A program made the translations under genes and the position numbers. Of a stretch of 64,000 bases of DNA, positions 51,583 through 58,509 are shown one piece after another. The notes under the pieces were generated by a model that saw only the letters and a list, made by a program, of their open reading frames with translations, ran no database searches and was not told the origin of the DNA. The DNA is taken from assembly GCA_963540965.1 (NCBI GenBank), contig CAUTSA010000003.1, forward strand, positions 30,412-94,411, given 5' to 3'. The first letter of the stretch is position 1; each line of letters begins with the position of its first letter. Source of the DNA: Nanosyncoccus sp963540965. GTDB taxonomy: Bacteria > Patescibacteriota > Saccharimonadia > Saccharimonadales > Saccharimonadaceae.

Positions 51583-52316
51583 TGGATAGACTAGCAGAGC
51601 TTTACGACATGGCCGAACCGCCAATGGTAGAGACAATAAAGAAAGGTAAGCACTCCAGCTTCGAATTCTTCATTGTATGGTGTTGTAACCACCCAAACGC
51701 CTATATTAGAATTCCAAAAAACCATCCATTTTATAAAAAAGATTACAGAGAAATAGATGATAAAAATCTAGTCCACGGAGGATTCACGTTTAGCGGGGGA
51801 AGCATAAACGAGATATACGGGCTACCGAATGGATGGTATTTAGGGTGGGATTATGCCCACCGTACCGACTTCATCAATATCCCGAGACGCCAGTTAGGCG
51901 GATCTAGATGGACAATAAAAGGTATAGAAAAAGATTGTAAAGATATAATCGACAGCATAATAAAAGAAGGCAGAATGGGTAACTCCCGCAATGTATTGTC
52001 ATTAGTTAAACGCTACGCGGAATACCCAATATCGAAATTTTTCGGGGATGATCACTACTATACATTCACGCATGGTAGCCTCTATGGTCTTTTCTGTCTG
52101 TCAGACGAGAGCGTGGTAAACCTACTAGCCATTAACAATACCAAAATGCACAATGGCCAGTTCTTAAAATTTATTGAACTTCTCGAGGAATTCGCAAGAG
52201 ACAATAATCTCAAATTAGTGATAGGTGAGATTATGAACGACAGATTAGATAAGTGGTTTGAAAGACGAGGATACTTAAAGGATCGGGATAATCGGGTTTA
52301 TAGGGGATCAGTATGA
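51582..52316 (+). CDS. Phage conserved protein with GNAT-like C-terminus, 244 aa
   Basis: The first 110 residues carry IRIPKNHPFYKKDYREIDD, VHGGFTFSGG and GWYLGWDYAHRTDF, a pattern seen in phage and plasmid hypothetical proteins (HGG...GWD.AH..D). The C-terminal part (NGQFLKFIELLEEFARD ... VIGEIMNDRLDKWFERRGY) resembles the last helix-strand of GNAT acetyltransferases. Acetyl-CoA binding is not proven because the classic Q/RxxGxG/A loop is not clear. It ends overlapping the first YopX-like gene. Confidence 0.5.
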   Translation: MDRLAELYDMAEPPMVETIKKGKHSSFEFFIVWCCNHPNAYIRIPKNHPFYKKDYREIDDKNLVHGGFTFSGGSINEIYGLPNGWYLGWDYAHRTDFINIPRRQLGGSRWTIKGIEKDCKDIIDSIIKEGRMGNSRNVLSLVKRYAEYPISKFFGDDHYYTFTHGSLYGLFCLSDESVVNLLAINNTKMHNGQFLKFIELLEEFARDNNLKLVIGEIMNDRLDKWFERRGYLKDRDNRVYRGSV

Positions 52317-52714
52317 GAAAAATTGAATTTAGGGTTTGGGATAAAGACGGAGAAGAGTACTTCCCAATATGTGAGGATTTAGGATTCGGACTAATTGGTA
52401 TAACTGCTAAGGGTAACAACATCTTATTCATGGAAGACGGTGAGGTAAGCACTGGCGATGCTGAAGATTATATCATCGAGCAATATACTGGTATTAAAGA
52501 CCAAAATGGTAAAGAGATCTATGCTGGGGATATAGTTTCCGTATACGAGGGACGCTATATCGGTTCTATCAACCAGCACCCTAGTGGAGAGTGGAAAATA
52601 ATATGGGTTACCCCAAAAGGTACGGTAGATAGTCTTTACGCCCATCGAGATTTGTGTGAAGTTGTCGGTGATATTCATAATAATCCTGAACTATTAAAGG
52701 ATAGAAATAACTAG
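52313..52714 (+). CDS. YopX-family phage protein (copy 1)
   Basis: The N-terminus RKIEFRVWD and the core EQYTGIKDQNGKEIYAGDIV, then EVVGDIHNNPELL, are the PF09643 YopX signature. The fold occurs in many Gram-positive phages; its role is unknown. It is one of four copies in 1.8 kb and overlaps the previous gene by 4 bp. Confidence 0.85.
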   Translation: MRKIEFRVWDKDGEEYFPICEDLGFGLIGITAKGNNILFMEDGEVSTGDAEDYIIEQYTGIKDQNGKEIYAGDIVSVYEGRYIGSINQHPSGEWKIIWVTPKGTVDSLYAHRDLCEVVGDIHNNPELLKDRNN

Positions 52715-52716
52715 AT

Positions 52717-53223
52717 ATGCGTAACATACAATTCCGAGTATATAACAAGCGTAATCGCACATACTATGATCTCTATAAAGCTGAATTTGGTGCTAAACAT
52801 AAAACTAAATTTTGTAATTTCAAATATGTTGATATTTGTCCTCAAAACAAGAATATTAAGATATTTAATACTTTAATTAATAAATATGTTGATTCTGATT
52901 ATTATAAATTAACGGACAGTGCAGACTACACTACTTTAGTATTCGAGCAATTTATTGGCATTAAAGATAAAAATAATAAAATGATTTATGAAAATGACAT
53001 CATTCGTGTTGTTAATCATGGTGATTATGCAGTAATGTGGAATTTTTTACAATGCGGTTTTGAATTATCACCAATTTATACTGGGCAAGATAAAGTTCAT
53101 CTAGCCGCCAGCAGTAAATCTAGGTATGAGGTAGTGTCTAATATTCATGACTATCGTTTTGAAGAGGATAAAATAACCTATCTAGCAAATAGGCAAATTA
53201 TAAAAGGTAATACAATTTTTTAA
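52717..53223 (+). CDS. YopX-like phage protein (copy 2, divergent)
   Basis: RNIQFRVYN, FEQFIGIKDKNNKMIYENDIIRV and VVSNIHDYRFE follow the YopX order but with weaker matches, a longer N-terminal half and a C-terminal extension of about 20 residues. 168 aa. It is more AT-rich in its codons than the neighbouring copies, suggesting a separate history. Confidence 0.72.
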   Translation: MRNIQFRVYNKRNRTYYDLYKAEFGAKHKTKFCNFKYVDICPQNKNIKIFNTLINKYVDSDYYKLTDSADYTTLVFEQFIGIKDKNNKMIYENDIIRVVNHGDYAVMWNFLQCGFELSPIYTGQDKVHLAASSKSRYEVVSNIHDYRFEEDKITYLANRQIIKGNTIF

Positions 53224-53234
53224 GAGAAATAAAG

Positions 53235-53348
53235 ATGAAGATTGAAACCGACGACTTTTTATTCATTACTAACGCCAATATGTGTAGTGGATGGGAAGAA
53301 GCTAGCCCAGGAGTATTTAAATTTAAAGGAGTAAAATGCGTGAATTAG
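53235..53348 (+). CDS. Phage small protein, 37 aa
   Basis: The ORF opens MKIETDDFLFITNANMC and ends 13 bp inside YopX copy 3; upstream spacing to a purine-rich GAGAAATAAAG is acceptable. Acidic N-terminus, Cys/Trp in the middle. Function unknown and reality uncertain. Confidence 0.35.
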   Translation: MKIETDDFLFITNANMCSGWEEASPGVFKFKGVKCVN

Positions 53349-53752
53349 GATTTAGGGTTCTAGATAAAGAAACCAATGATTATGGATTATCTGATTTTCT
53401 TCTCCTTGATAGTAATGGCAAGTTAATGTTTTTTAACTTTGCAGGAGACAGTGCCAAAATACAATATGTTAATCAAAAAAACTTTGTCGTTGAACATGCT
53501 ACTGGCGTTTTAGATAAGAATGGAAAGATGATATATGTTGGCGACATCATAAGGATGAGATTTCCATATGATAAGCGTTTCATAGATAATTTCGTTGTTG
53601 TTGAGGACAAGGCTAGTCCATATATAGGTTTACTAACTGAACCAAAATGTACAGAAGTATTTGTCTTGGCTAGACGTTTATCGAGCCAGTATGAGATTAT
53701 CGGTGATATTCACCATAACCCTGAATTATTAGAGGAGAATGAAGATGCGTGA
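53336..53752 (+). CDS. YopX-family phage protein (copy 3)
   Basis: RELGFRVLD, VEHATGVLDKNGKMIYVGDIIRM and EIIGDIHHNPELL place it in the YopX family. 138 aa. AAAGGAG lies before the ATG. The end overlaps copy 4. Confidence 0.85.
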   Translation: MRELGFRVLDKETNDYGLSDFLLLDSNGKLMFFNFAGDSAKIQYVNQKNFVVEHATGVLDKNGKMIYVGDIIRMRFPYDKRFIDNFVVVEDKASPYIGLLTEPKCTEVFVLARRLSSQYEIIGDIHHNPELLEENEDA

Positions 53753-54101
53753 ATTAAAATTTCGAGCATGGGACAAGGTTAATAAAATCTATATTTATGT
53801 TACACTGGGTGATTTAATTTGTGGAGCCTGTACGGAGACTGGCGATAAAAAGTTGAGCGGCAATGAACAGATATGGGAGCAATATACGGGTATGAAAGAC
53901 AAGCACGGCAGGAAGATCTATGAGGGGGATATAGTCGCAGAGTATAACGGAGATGTTACAGGTCAAATAATCCAACATGCGAGCGGAGAGTGGCGAATAG
54001 CGTGGATTGGTATATTCGGCGGAACAAGTAGCCTCTATGACAGAGACTGGTGCGAGGTTATCGGTAATATCCACGAAGATAGTCCTAATGAAGAAGAATG
54101 A
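53739..54101 (+). CDS. YopX-family phage protein (copy 4)
   Basis: RELKFRAWD, EQYTGMKDKHGRKIYEGDIV and CEVIGNIHEDS match YopX. 120 aa, the shortest of the four. Its region QIIQHASGEWRIAW is close to the corresponding part of copy 1 (SINQHPSGEWKIIW), so these two are the nearest relatives. Confidence 0.85.
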   Translation: MKMRELKFRAWDKVNKIYIYVTLGDLICGACTETGDKKLSGNEQIWEQYTGMKDKHGRKIYEGDIVAEYNGDVTGQIIQHASGEWRIAWIGIFGGTSSLYDRDWCEVIGNIHEDSPNEEE

Positions 54102-54324
54102 ATTTGATGTGCCAGTAGATTATGGAAAACTTAGCTCTCATAAACCTGCCATACATTCTAAGAGCGATAAGCAAATTTACTGGGCAAAAATTCGTATGGC
54201 GAGCAAAAAGAAGAAATTTGATGAGACAGATAACAACCAAATTAGTCTCTGCACAAACTGCTATTGTATGACCCATACTATAGATGGCAAGTGTGGTAAA
54301 TGTAAAGCAAGAAAGGATAAGTAG
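54088..54324 (+). CDS. Phage zinc-ribbon-like protein, 78 aa
   Basis: The ATG at 54088 lies inside the end of YopX copy 4. CTNCYC and CGKCKA give two CxxC pairs near the C-terminus, suggesting a small zinc ribbon; the rest is Lys-rich. It may bind nucleic acid. Confidence 0.55.
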   Translation: MKKNEFDVPVDYGKLSSHKPAIHSKSDKQIYWAKIRMASKKKKFDETDNNQISLCTNCYCMTHTIDGKCGKCKARKDK

Positions 54325-54326
54325 TA

Positions 54327-54665
54327 ATGGCGAACAGGCTAAACAAAGAAGCTTTCATAAAATTAGCAGAAGCCTATTCTAAACAAGAGAATTATGAAAA
54401 GGAGCTAAGTAATAATCTCGAAACTATAAATGAAAAATACAAAGTCTACATGGGATTTGTTGGCTTTCCTAGCGCTTCTGACTTGATCATGGACGTAGTA
54501 CTAGATCTCCTCGGCGAGGATTTCAGCTATTATTTTTATGACTGCAAAGAAAACTTCAATAAGTTTAATAAAAATACTCTCCTAGAAGGAGGAAAACATC
54601 CAAACGTTAATAACTTTGGCGAGCTATGGGAGTTTAGCCAAAATTATGGGATCGGTACAAAATGA
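54327..54665 (+). CDS. Phage hypothetical protein, 112 aa
   Basis: Mostly helical and acidic in the first half, with a hydrophobic patch (FVGFPSASDLIMDVVLDLLG) near the middle. No known motif recognised. It overlaps the phosphoesterase start (ATGA). Confidence 0.5.
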   Translation: MANRLNKEAFIKLAEAYSKQENYEKELSNNLETINEKYKVYMGFVGFPSASDLIMDVVLDLLGEDFSYYFYDCKENFNKFNKNTLLEGGKHPNVNNFGELWEFSQNYGIGTK

Positions 54666-55198
54666 AATACTATACATCTGATTTGCACCTATCTCATACG
54701 AATATTATTAAATATGAAAACAGACCATTTAGCTCCATCGAAGAGATGGACAATACGATAATCCACATTATTAACTATCGATTATCTCCTGATGATGAAC
54801 TTTATATCTTGGGTGATCTTACTTTAGAGAAGACTCCCAACAAAATTAGTCAGTTAATTAAAAGAATAAAGTGTAAAAAGCATTTGATCATAGGCAATCA
54901 CGATTACTTCACTAGGAATAAAAACCTTTGTAGTCTATTTGATTCAGTACACCATTACTTAGAGATAGAAGATGAGGGGCGTACGGTTATTCTCTTTCAC
55001 TACCCAATACAGAATTGGAATCTAAAAAGATACGGTTCGATCCACCTATATGGCCATGTCCACTCTAAAGAAGAATTACAGCTAAAAGAATATAATGCGT
55101 TTAATGTTGGAGTAGATGTGAACAACTTCAAGCCCGTAACATTAGAGGAGCTGCTGCTTAGAAGAGGAGAAATAAATGGACATTTTACTGCCAAATGA
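54662..55198 (+). CDS. Phage calcineurin-like metallophosphoesterase
   Basis: TSDLHLSH (D-x-H), LGDLT (GD), IGNHDYF (GNHD), ILFHYP (H) and YGHVHSK (GHxH) give the full metal-binding set of the superfamily. 178 aa. Phage members act on nucleotides or nucleic-acid ends; the exact substrate is unknown. Its last bases overlap the next small ORF. Confidence 0.88.
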   Translation: MKYYTSDLHLSHTNIIKYENRPFSSIEEMDNTIIHIINYRLSPDDELYILGDLTLEKTPNKISQLIKRIKCKKHLIIGNHDYFTRNKNLCSLFDSVHHYLEIEDEGRTVILFHYPIQNWNLKRYGSIHLYGHVHSKEELQLKEYNAFNVGVDVNNFKPVTLEELLLRRGEINGHFTAK

Positions 55199-55319
55199 AG
55201 CTGATTTGAGCCATGAAGATCTACTTGTCATTAGATCTGCGCTACAAATACATAGCCAACAGGCTCAAGAGGCTTTGTTTAAAATCAATCATTTAATTAA
55301 ATCAAGTGAAGAGGAATAA
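55176..55319 (+). CDS. Phage small acidic helical protein, 47 aa
   Basis: AGAGGAG lies before an ATG that opens MDILLPNEADLSHEDLL and ends in a run of Glu. It overlaps the phosphoesterase gene by 23 bp. Function unknown. Confidence 0.45.
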   Translation: MDILLPNEADLSHEDLLVIRSALQIHSQQAQEALFKINHLIKSSEEE

Positions 55320-55321
55320 TA

Positions 55322-55381
55322 ATGTTACTAACGAAGTCGACATTTGATGAATATGTAATGGAGCATGGGGATGAGGATTAG
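55322..55381 (+). CDS. Phage mini-ORF, 19 aa
   Basis: GAGGAA lies before an ATG opening MLLTKSTFDEYVMEHGDED. It stops inside the next gene. Very short; retained because the site spacing and packing are good. Confidence 0.3.
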   Translation: MLLTKSTFDEYVMEHGDED

Positions 55382-55607
55382 TAAGTGGCTTGAGAAACAA
55401 AACAGAAAGGAGCCTAGGTATTTCTGTCTCAATTGTCTCAGATTGTTTAGGACCGGAAAATTTAGTAGGTTTGATTTAGATATTTACGATGATGTCTGCC
55501 CACATTGTGGAGCGATCGGATGTAGTTTTAAAGAATTAGCAAAGGAATATAAAGAATTGGTGATTATGTATATGGAGAAGAAAAATGAGACGAATCCCAA
55601 AATATAA
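55365..55607 (+). CDS. Phage zinc-finger-like protein, 80 aa
   Basis: CLNCLRLF and CPHCGAIGC provide two CxxC pairs 25 residues apart, typical of a small zinc-binding fold. A second in-frame ATG lies at 55371. The C-terminal helix is Lys/Glu-rich. It overlaps the nuclease gene start. Confidence 0.6.
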   Translation: MGMRISKWLEKQNRKEPRYFCLNCLRLFRTGKFSRFDLDIYDDVCPHCGAIGCSFKELAKEYKELVIMYMEKKNETNPKI

Positions 55608-56004
55608 TTCAGAGCATAGTCTCTACGAGCAAATTGCCAGATACCTGCAGCTTCAATATCCAAACGTAATCTATCGCTTCGACATTGCAGCTGATCTCAA
55701 ATTGACACCTGGCCAAGCAGCAAAGCATAAAAGACTTCACCCTATTCGTGGTTATCCGGATTTATTTATCGCAGAGCCTCAATTTGGAGAGAGATACTGC
55801 AAATCACTCGGCCTCTATATGGAAATTAAAACAGAATCAAACTCACCCTATAAAAAAGACGGTACTTTAAAAAATGATAAACACATCAAAGAACAAGCAA
55901 AAATGCTCGAGAGATTGCGTAATATAGGATACATAGCGGAGTTCGGGGTTGGGTTTGAAGAATGCAAGCAAATTATTGACGAGTACATAAGAAGTGCGCG
56001 ATGA
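55585..56004 (+). CDS. Phage VRR-NUC-type nuclease
   Basis: This 139-aa protein has an N-terminal helix with SEHSLYEQIARYLQ, then GYPDLFIAEP, LYMEIKTES and a final QAKMLERLRNIGYIAEFGVG. The PD...(E)xK order is that of the VRR-NUC branch of the PD-(D/E)XK nucleases, common near phage replication genes and related to junction resolvases. Catalytic residues Asp, Glu and Lys are all present. Confidence 0.8.
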   Translation: MRRIPKYNSEHSLYEQIARYLQLQYPNVIYRFDIAADLKLTPGQAAKHKRLHPIRGYPDLFIAEPQFGERYCKSLGLYMEIKTESNSPYKKDGTLKNDKHIKEQAKMLERLRNIGYIAEFGVGFEECKQIIDEYIRSAR

Positions 56005-56171
56005 TAAACGCTAAGATGCACACTGGATGCTCTTGTTATCACTGCAGAAAAGGCAGAGATAAGAGAGTCCGTAAGATATATCATCATAGACTTCGGAGGA
56101 AGCAAAAGAGGCAGCTAAAAAAACTAGGTGATATTAAGGATGTGAGTATAGGTATAGGGTATACAGACTAG
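56001..56171 (+). CDS. Phage small basic Cys/His protein, 56 aa
   Basis: The ATG overlaps the nuclease stop (ATGA). MHTGCSCYHCRKGRDKRVR is followed by a long Arg/Lys helix and a short neutral tail. C-x-C-x-x-C plus His residues suggest a small metal-binding nucleic-acid-binding protein. Confidence 0.5.
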   Translation: MINAKMHTGCSCYHCRKGRDKRVRKIYHHRLRRKQKRQLKKLGDIKDVSIGIGYTD

Positions 56172-56212
56172 GAGAAGGCAGTATTTGTGAGCTTCTGGAT
56201 TTTCAAAAATCA

Positions 56213-56239
56213 AAAAATAACCCTTTCGGGGGTATTTTT
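56213..56239 (+). terminator. Terminator of the main early gene row
   Basis: AAAAAT-A-ACCC pairs with GGGT-ATTTTT around a TTTCGG loop, with one bulged base, ending in Ts. It closes the row of early genes that ends at 56171. Confidence 0.6.
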
Positions 56240-56348
56240 GTTATATCAAGTTAAGCCGATTGTTATATCTTAAGTTAACTAAACTAGCCATTCTGCCTCT
56301 GTTAGCCTAGCCTTGATTGTTATATCTCCACATCTTAATTGTTATATA
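56237..56348. repeat. Four ATTGTTATATC direct repeats (operator or iteron candidates)
   Basis: Copies end at 56247, 56269, 56326 and 56348. The first has T for A at position 1 and the last has A for C at the end. They form two pairs with exactly 22-bp spacing, the pairs 57 bp apart. They lie between the early-row terminator and the gene at 56405, whose probable -10 (TATACT, about 56360-56365) is just downstream. The 22-bp period is two helical turns and fits protein binding on one face. Confidence 0.65.
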
Positions 56349-56404
56349 TTTATATCTGTTATACTTAAATATAAGTGGGAGAACATTTATAAGGAGGTGA
56401 TTTT

Positions 56405-56677
56405 ATGCGTTTGCATTTTATTGTTGATATCGCCATTCCTCAAGAAAGGATTGGTGAGTTTAAGTACTGTTTAGCAGGATTTAATTGTAGGTTCAAAGAT
56501 ATTCAGGATAACACCGTATTCAACTACAATCTTGAAGTTGAGTTTGACGGAGACCATGAAATTGGATTGAATGTGATGGATCTAATAGATAAGAATCAGC
56601 ACGAGTACTTATTGGCTTACGCCAAAGACGGCACAAAAGTAATTCCATTGGTAGATAAGTTCTTAACAATTGCATAA
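56405..56677 (+). CDS. Phage hypothetical protein, 90 aa, separately transcribed
   Basis: AAGGAGGTGA, nearly a perfect anti-16S match, precedes the ATG. The protein is a mixed alpha/beta acidic product (opening RLHFIVDIAIPQERIGEF) without a recognised domain. It has its own promoter region with repeats and its own terminator, unlike the other early genes. That suggests strong or regulated expression, for example of a lysogeny or host-interaction factor. Confidence 0.6.
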   Translation: MRLHFIVDIAIPQERIGEFKYCLAGFNCRFKDIQDNTVFNYNLEVEFDGDHEIGLNVMDLIDKNQHEYLLAYAKDGTKVIPLVDKFLTIA

Positions 56678-56688
56678 TTCCTCCCCTT

Positions 56689-56711
56689 AGCCCCTATTTA
56701 GGGGCTTTTTA
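56689..56711 (+). terminator. Terminator of the rightward phage genes
   Basis: AGCCCCT (56689-56695), loop ATTT, AGGGGCT (56700-56706) and five Ts. Confidence 0.88.
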
Positions 56712-56724
56712 TTATAGATAAAAA

Positions 56725-56748
56725 TAAAGACCTATAGATAGGTCTTTA
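56725..56748 (-). terminator. Terminator of the leftward phage lysis genes
   Basis: TAAAGACCTA (56725-56734), loop TAGA, TAGGTCTTTA (56739-56748): a perfect 10-bp stem. Read leftward it is followed by a T-rich tract. It marks the meeting point of early and late genes. Confidence 0.82.
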
Positions 56749-56787
56749 TAAATCTCTCAACAACAACTTAGTAGTTCTTGCTCCTAA

Positions 56788-57174
56788 TCATAGTTTACCT
56801 TGTTCTTTCAGTTTGTCAATTTTTCTATGAACATATGAATTGCCGCCAAGGTTGGTATATTTCGTATTGATGTCATTAAAGCGTTCAAGCTCAATCTCTG
56901 TTAATTGAGTGTCTCGTTCGATATCAGCAAGATATCTAGTTAAGAAATTCTTGTATTGTTCAAGTTGCATTTGTTTGATTTCTTCAGCGTTCGCATCGAG
57001 CCTGGCCATGATAGCCTTATTTGACTCGTCTATCTTGGCGTTGACTGGCTTAAGTAGATTGTCCACCCACTTTTGTACGACAGAGCTTGCAAACTTAAAG
57101 ATAACAAGCCCTCCCGTAATTACACCAGCCATCACTGAGATGAATGCTGTGATGTCTTCCACCGCAATGACCAT
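56788..57174 (-). CDS. Phage holin-like membrane protein
   Basis: One N-terminal hydrophobic segment (about residues 8-30, AFISVMAGVITGGLVIFKF) is followed by a long charged helical domain with EQYKNFLTRYLADIERDTQL and a C-terminal NLGGNSYVHRKIDKLKEQGKL. Streptococcal and related phages encode proteins of this kind next to their lysins, usually annotated as holin-like. It starts 1 bp after the endolysin stop, so both belong to the same lysis transcript. Confidence 0.7.
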   Translation of the reverse strand: MVIAVEDITAFISVMAGVITGGLVIFKFASSVVQKWVDNLLKPVNAKIDESNKAIMARLDANAEEIKQMQLEQYKNFLTRYLADIERDTQLTEIELERFNDINTKYTNLGGNSYVHRKIDKLKEQGKL

Positions 57175-57175
57175 G

Positions 57176-58213
57176 TTATTTCTTCTTCAAAAGTTTAAAA
57201 ATCAATAAGATTTGTGAGCCTAAAGTTGCTAAGATACTAGCAAGAGCAGTTCCGAACGCAGTTAAGTTCTTGTCGTTAAGACTCATGATCGCAAGAATAA
57301 CTTGTGGGGTGATAGCTCCAGCAAGAAGCAGAAAGTCACCAGTTAAGTAAGCAATCATTTTGGTTTTCTGGCTAAAGTCAAAACCACTTCCGACTTCTTC
57401 GATAATGCCGCTAGCTTGAGCGAGTGAAGCCTGGTAGGCATCATTAAATTGTTTAATTTTGTCATCAGTAAGTTCAGGGATCTTGTCCATATGTTTTTCC
57501 TCCTCTTTAGATTCATCTTCAGTTTTAGGTTGTTCGATAGGCTTAACAACTTCAGCAGGCTTTACCTCTTCAACCTTAGGTTGTTCAACGGGTTTAGTTT
57601 CTTCCACCTTAGGTTGCTCAACAGGTTTCCCTACACCTTTGTCGATTAAGGCTTGAATAGTCCTCCAGTCGTATCCAGCACTTGTTAAACGGTTGATACG
57701 GTCTTGACCTTTACCCCACATATCACGCCAAACTTCGGCTGCGATTTCTTCGTTAGGTTTTAATTGTGGTGGATTGACCCACTCAACAATTCTTGTAGTA
57801 TTCATCGTTTCAGTCCAACCTGCGTAGACCACACCATAGATACGAGAGATATTATCAATCGTTGCGTTTAGCTCACCTTCAAAGTAATCAAAAAATGGTT
57901 TATGGCGATAAGGGCTAGACCAAACCTGAATACGGTTGCCAGACCTCTTAGCGACAGCCACATGGCCATAATTACCAGTTCCGCCAGTCCACCAGATTGG
58001 TACAAAACATCCATCTGGAAGATTGCGATCTTGGTGTTTAGTGTTGTTCCAGTTCCAGGCAATTTGGGCAGTAGCTGCGAACGGAGCAACATTAAATGTC
58101 TTCTGTGCGACAGCTAAACACCATAAAAACCAGTCTAATAGCGGTTTGCCTTGGTAATTGACGACTAACTTCTTGTCATCTAGATTAGGGAAGATTATTT
58201 GCTTAAAGCTCAT
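57176..58213 (-). CDS. Endolysin: CHAP-like domain, CW_7-like wall-binding repeat and C-terminal holin-like membrane domain
   Basis: Residues 1-130 form a CHAP-type cysteine peptidase/amidase: DWFLWCLAVAQKTF has the Cys, GNYGHVAVAKRSGN the His. Residues about 152-195 (IAAEVWRDMWGKGQDRINRL followed by GYDWRTIQALIDKG) resemble the CW_7/Cpl-7 wall-binding repeat. A Pro/Val/Glu repeat linker (PVEQPKVEE units, about 198-235) follows. The last 100 residues carry two hydrophobic helices (IAYLTGDFLLLAGAITPQVI; GTALASILATLGSQILLIFK) like a holin. The combination of lysin and holin-like parts in one 345-aa chain is unusual. Confidence 0.8.
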   Translation of the reverse strand: MSFKQIIFPNLDDKKLVVNYQGKPLLDWFLWCLAVAQKTFNVAPFAATAQIAWNWNNTKHQDRNLPDGCFVPIWWTGGTGNYGHVAVAKRSGNRIQVWSSPYRHKPFFDYFEGELNATIDNISRIYGVVYAGWTETMNTTRIVEWVNPPQLKPNEEIAAEVWRDMWGKGQDRINRLTSAGYDWRTIQALIDKGVGKPVEQPKVEETKPVEQPKVEEVKPAEVVKPIEQPKTEDESKEEEKHMDKIPELTDDKIKQFNDAYQASLAQASGIIEEVGSGFDFSQKTKMIAYLTGDFLLLAGAITPQVILAIMSLNDKNLTAFGTALASILATLGSQILLIFKLLKKK

Positions 58214-58359
58214 TTTAGCTCCTTCCTAATAAAGGCTACAATAATTCCAATTATAATTGCCGCTACGAACCAGAATCGAAAAACTAAAACCCAGAAGCCC
58301 AGTGATATGACTAATAGGACTAGCCACACTATGAGTTTGTTCCAGTCAATTTTCTTCAT
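58210..58359 (-). CDS. Small two-helix membrane protein of the lysis cassette, 49 aa
   Basis: KKIDWNKLIVWLVLLVISLG is followed by a second hydrophobic stretch and a charged end RKELK. The TGA overlaps the endolysin ATG (ATGA), so it is coupled to it, and AAGGAG for the endolysin lies inside its last codons. It is probably a second holin, antiholin or spanin-like factor. Confidence 0.6.
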   Translation of the reverse strand: MKKIDWNKLIVWLVLLVISLGFWVLVFRFWFVAAIIIGIIVAFIRKELK

Positions 58360-58374
58360 GTCTTTTTCCTCAAT

Positions 58375-58405
58375 AAAAAACGACTACGCTTGAAAAACGT
58401 AGTCG
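58375..58405 (-). terminator. Terminator/attenuator before the lysis cassette
   Basis: CGACTACG (58381-58388) pairs with CGTAGTCG (58398-58405) around a 9-nt loop. Read leftward it ends in six Ts. A TATAAT on the minus strand (58420-58425) lies just upstream, so a promoter, a very short transcript and a terminator precede the lysis genes. Confidence 0.75.
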
Positions 58406-58509
58406 TAGATTTTGCTTTGATTATAGCATAATCAGAGCAGAGAAAAATGATTTTGCTACTTCTCACTCAGAAAGTTGCAAACTGGAGTAGCTATAAGCAT
58501 TATAACATA

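Noticed and set aside
57449..57656. Two rightward ORFs in the endolysin linker region
   Set aside because: They are antisense translations of the PVEQPKVEE-type repeats, which naturally keep other frames open.
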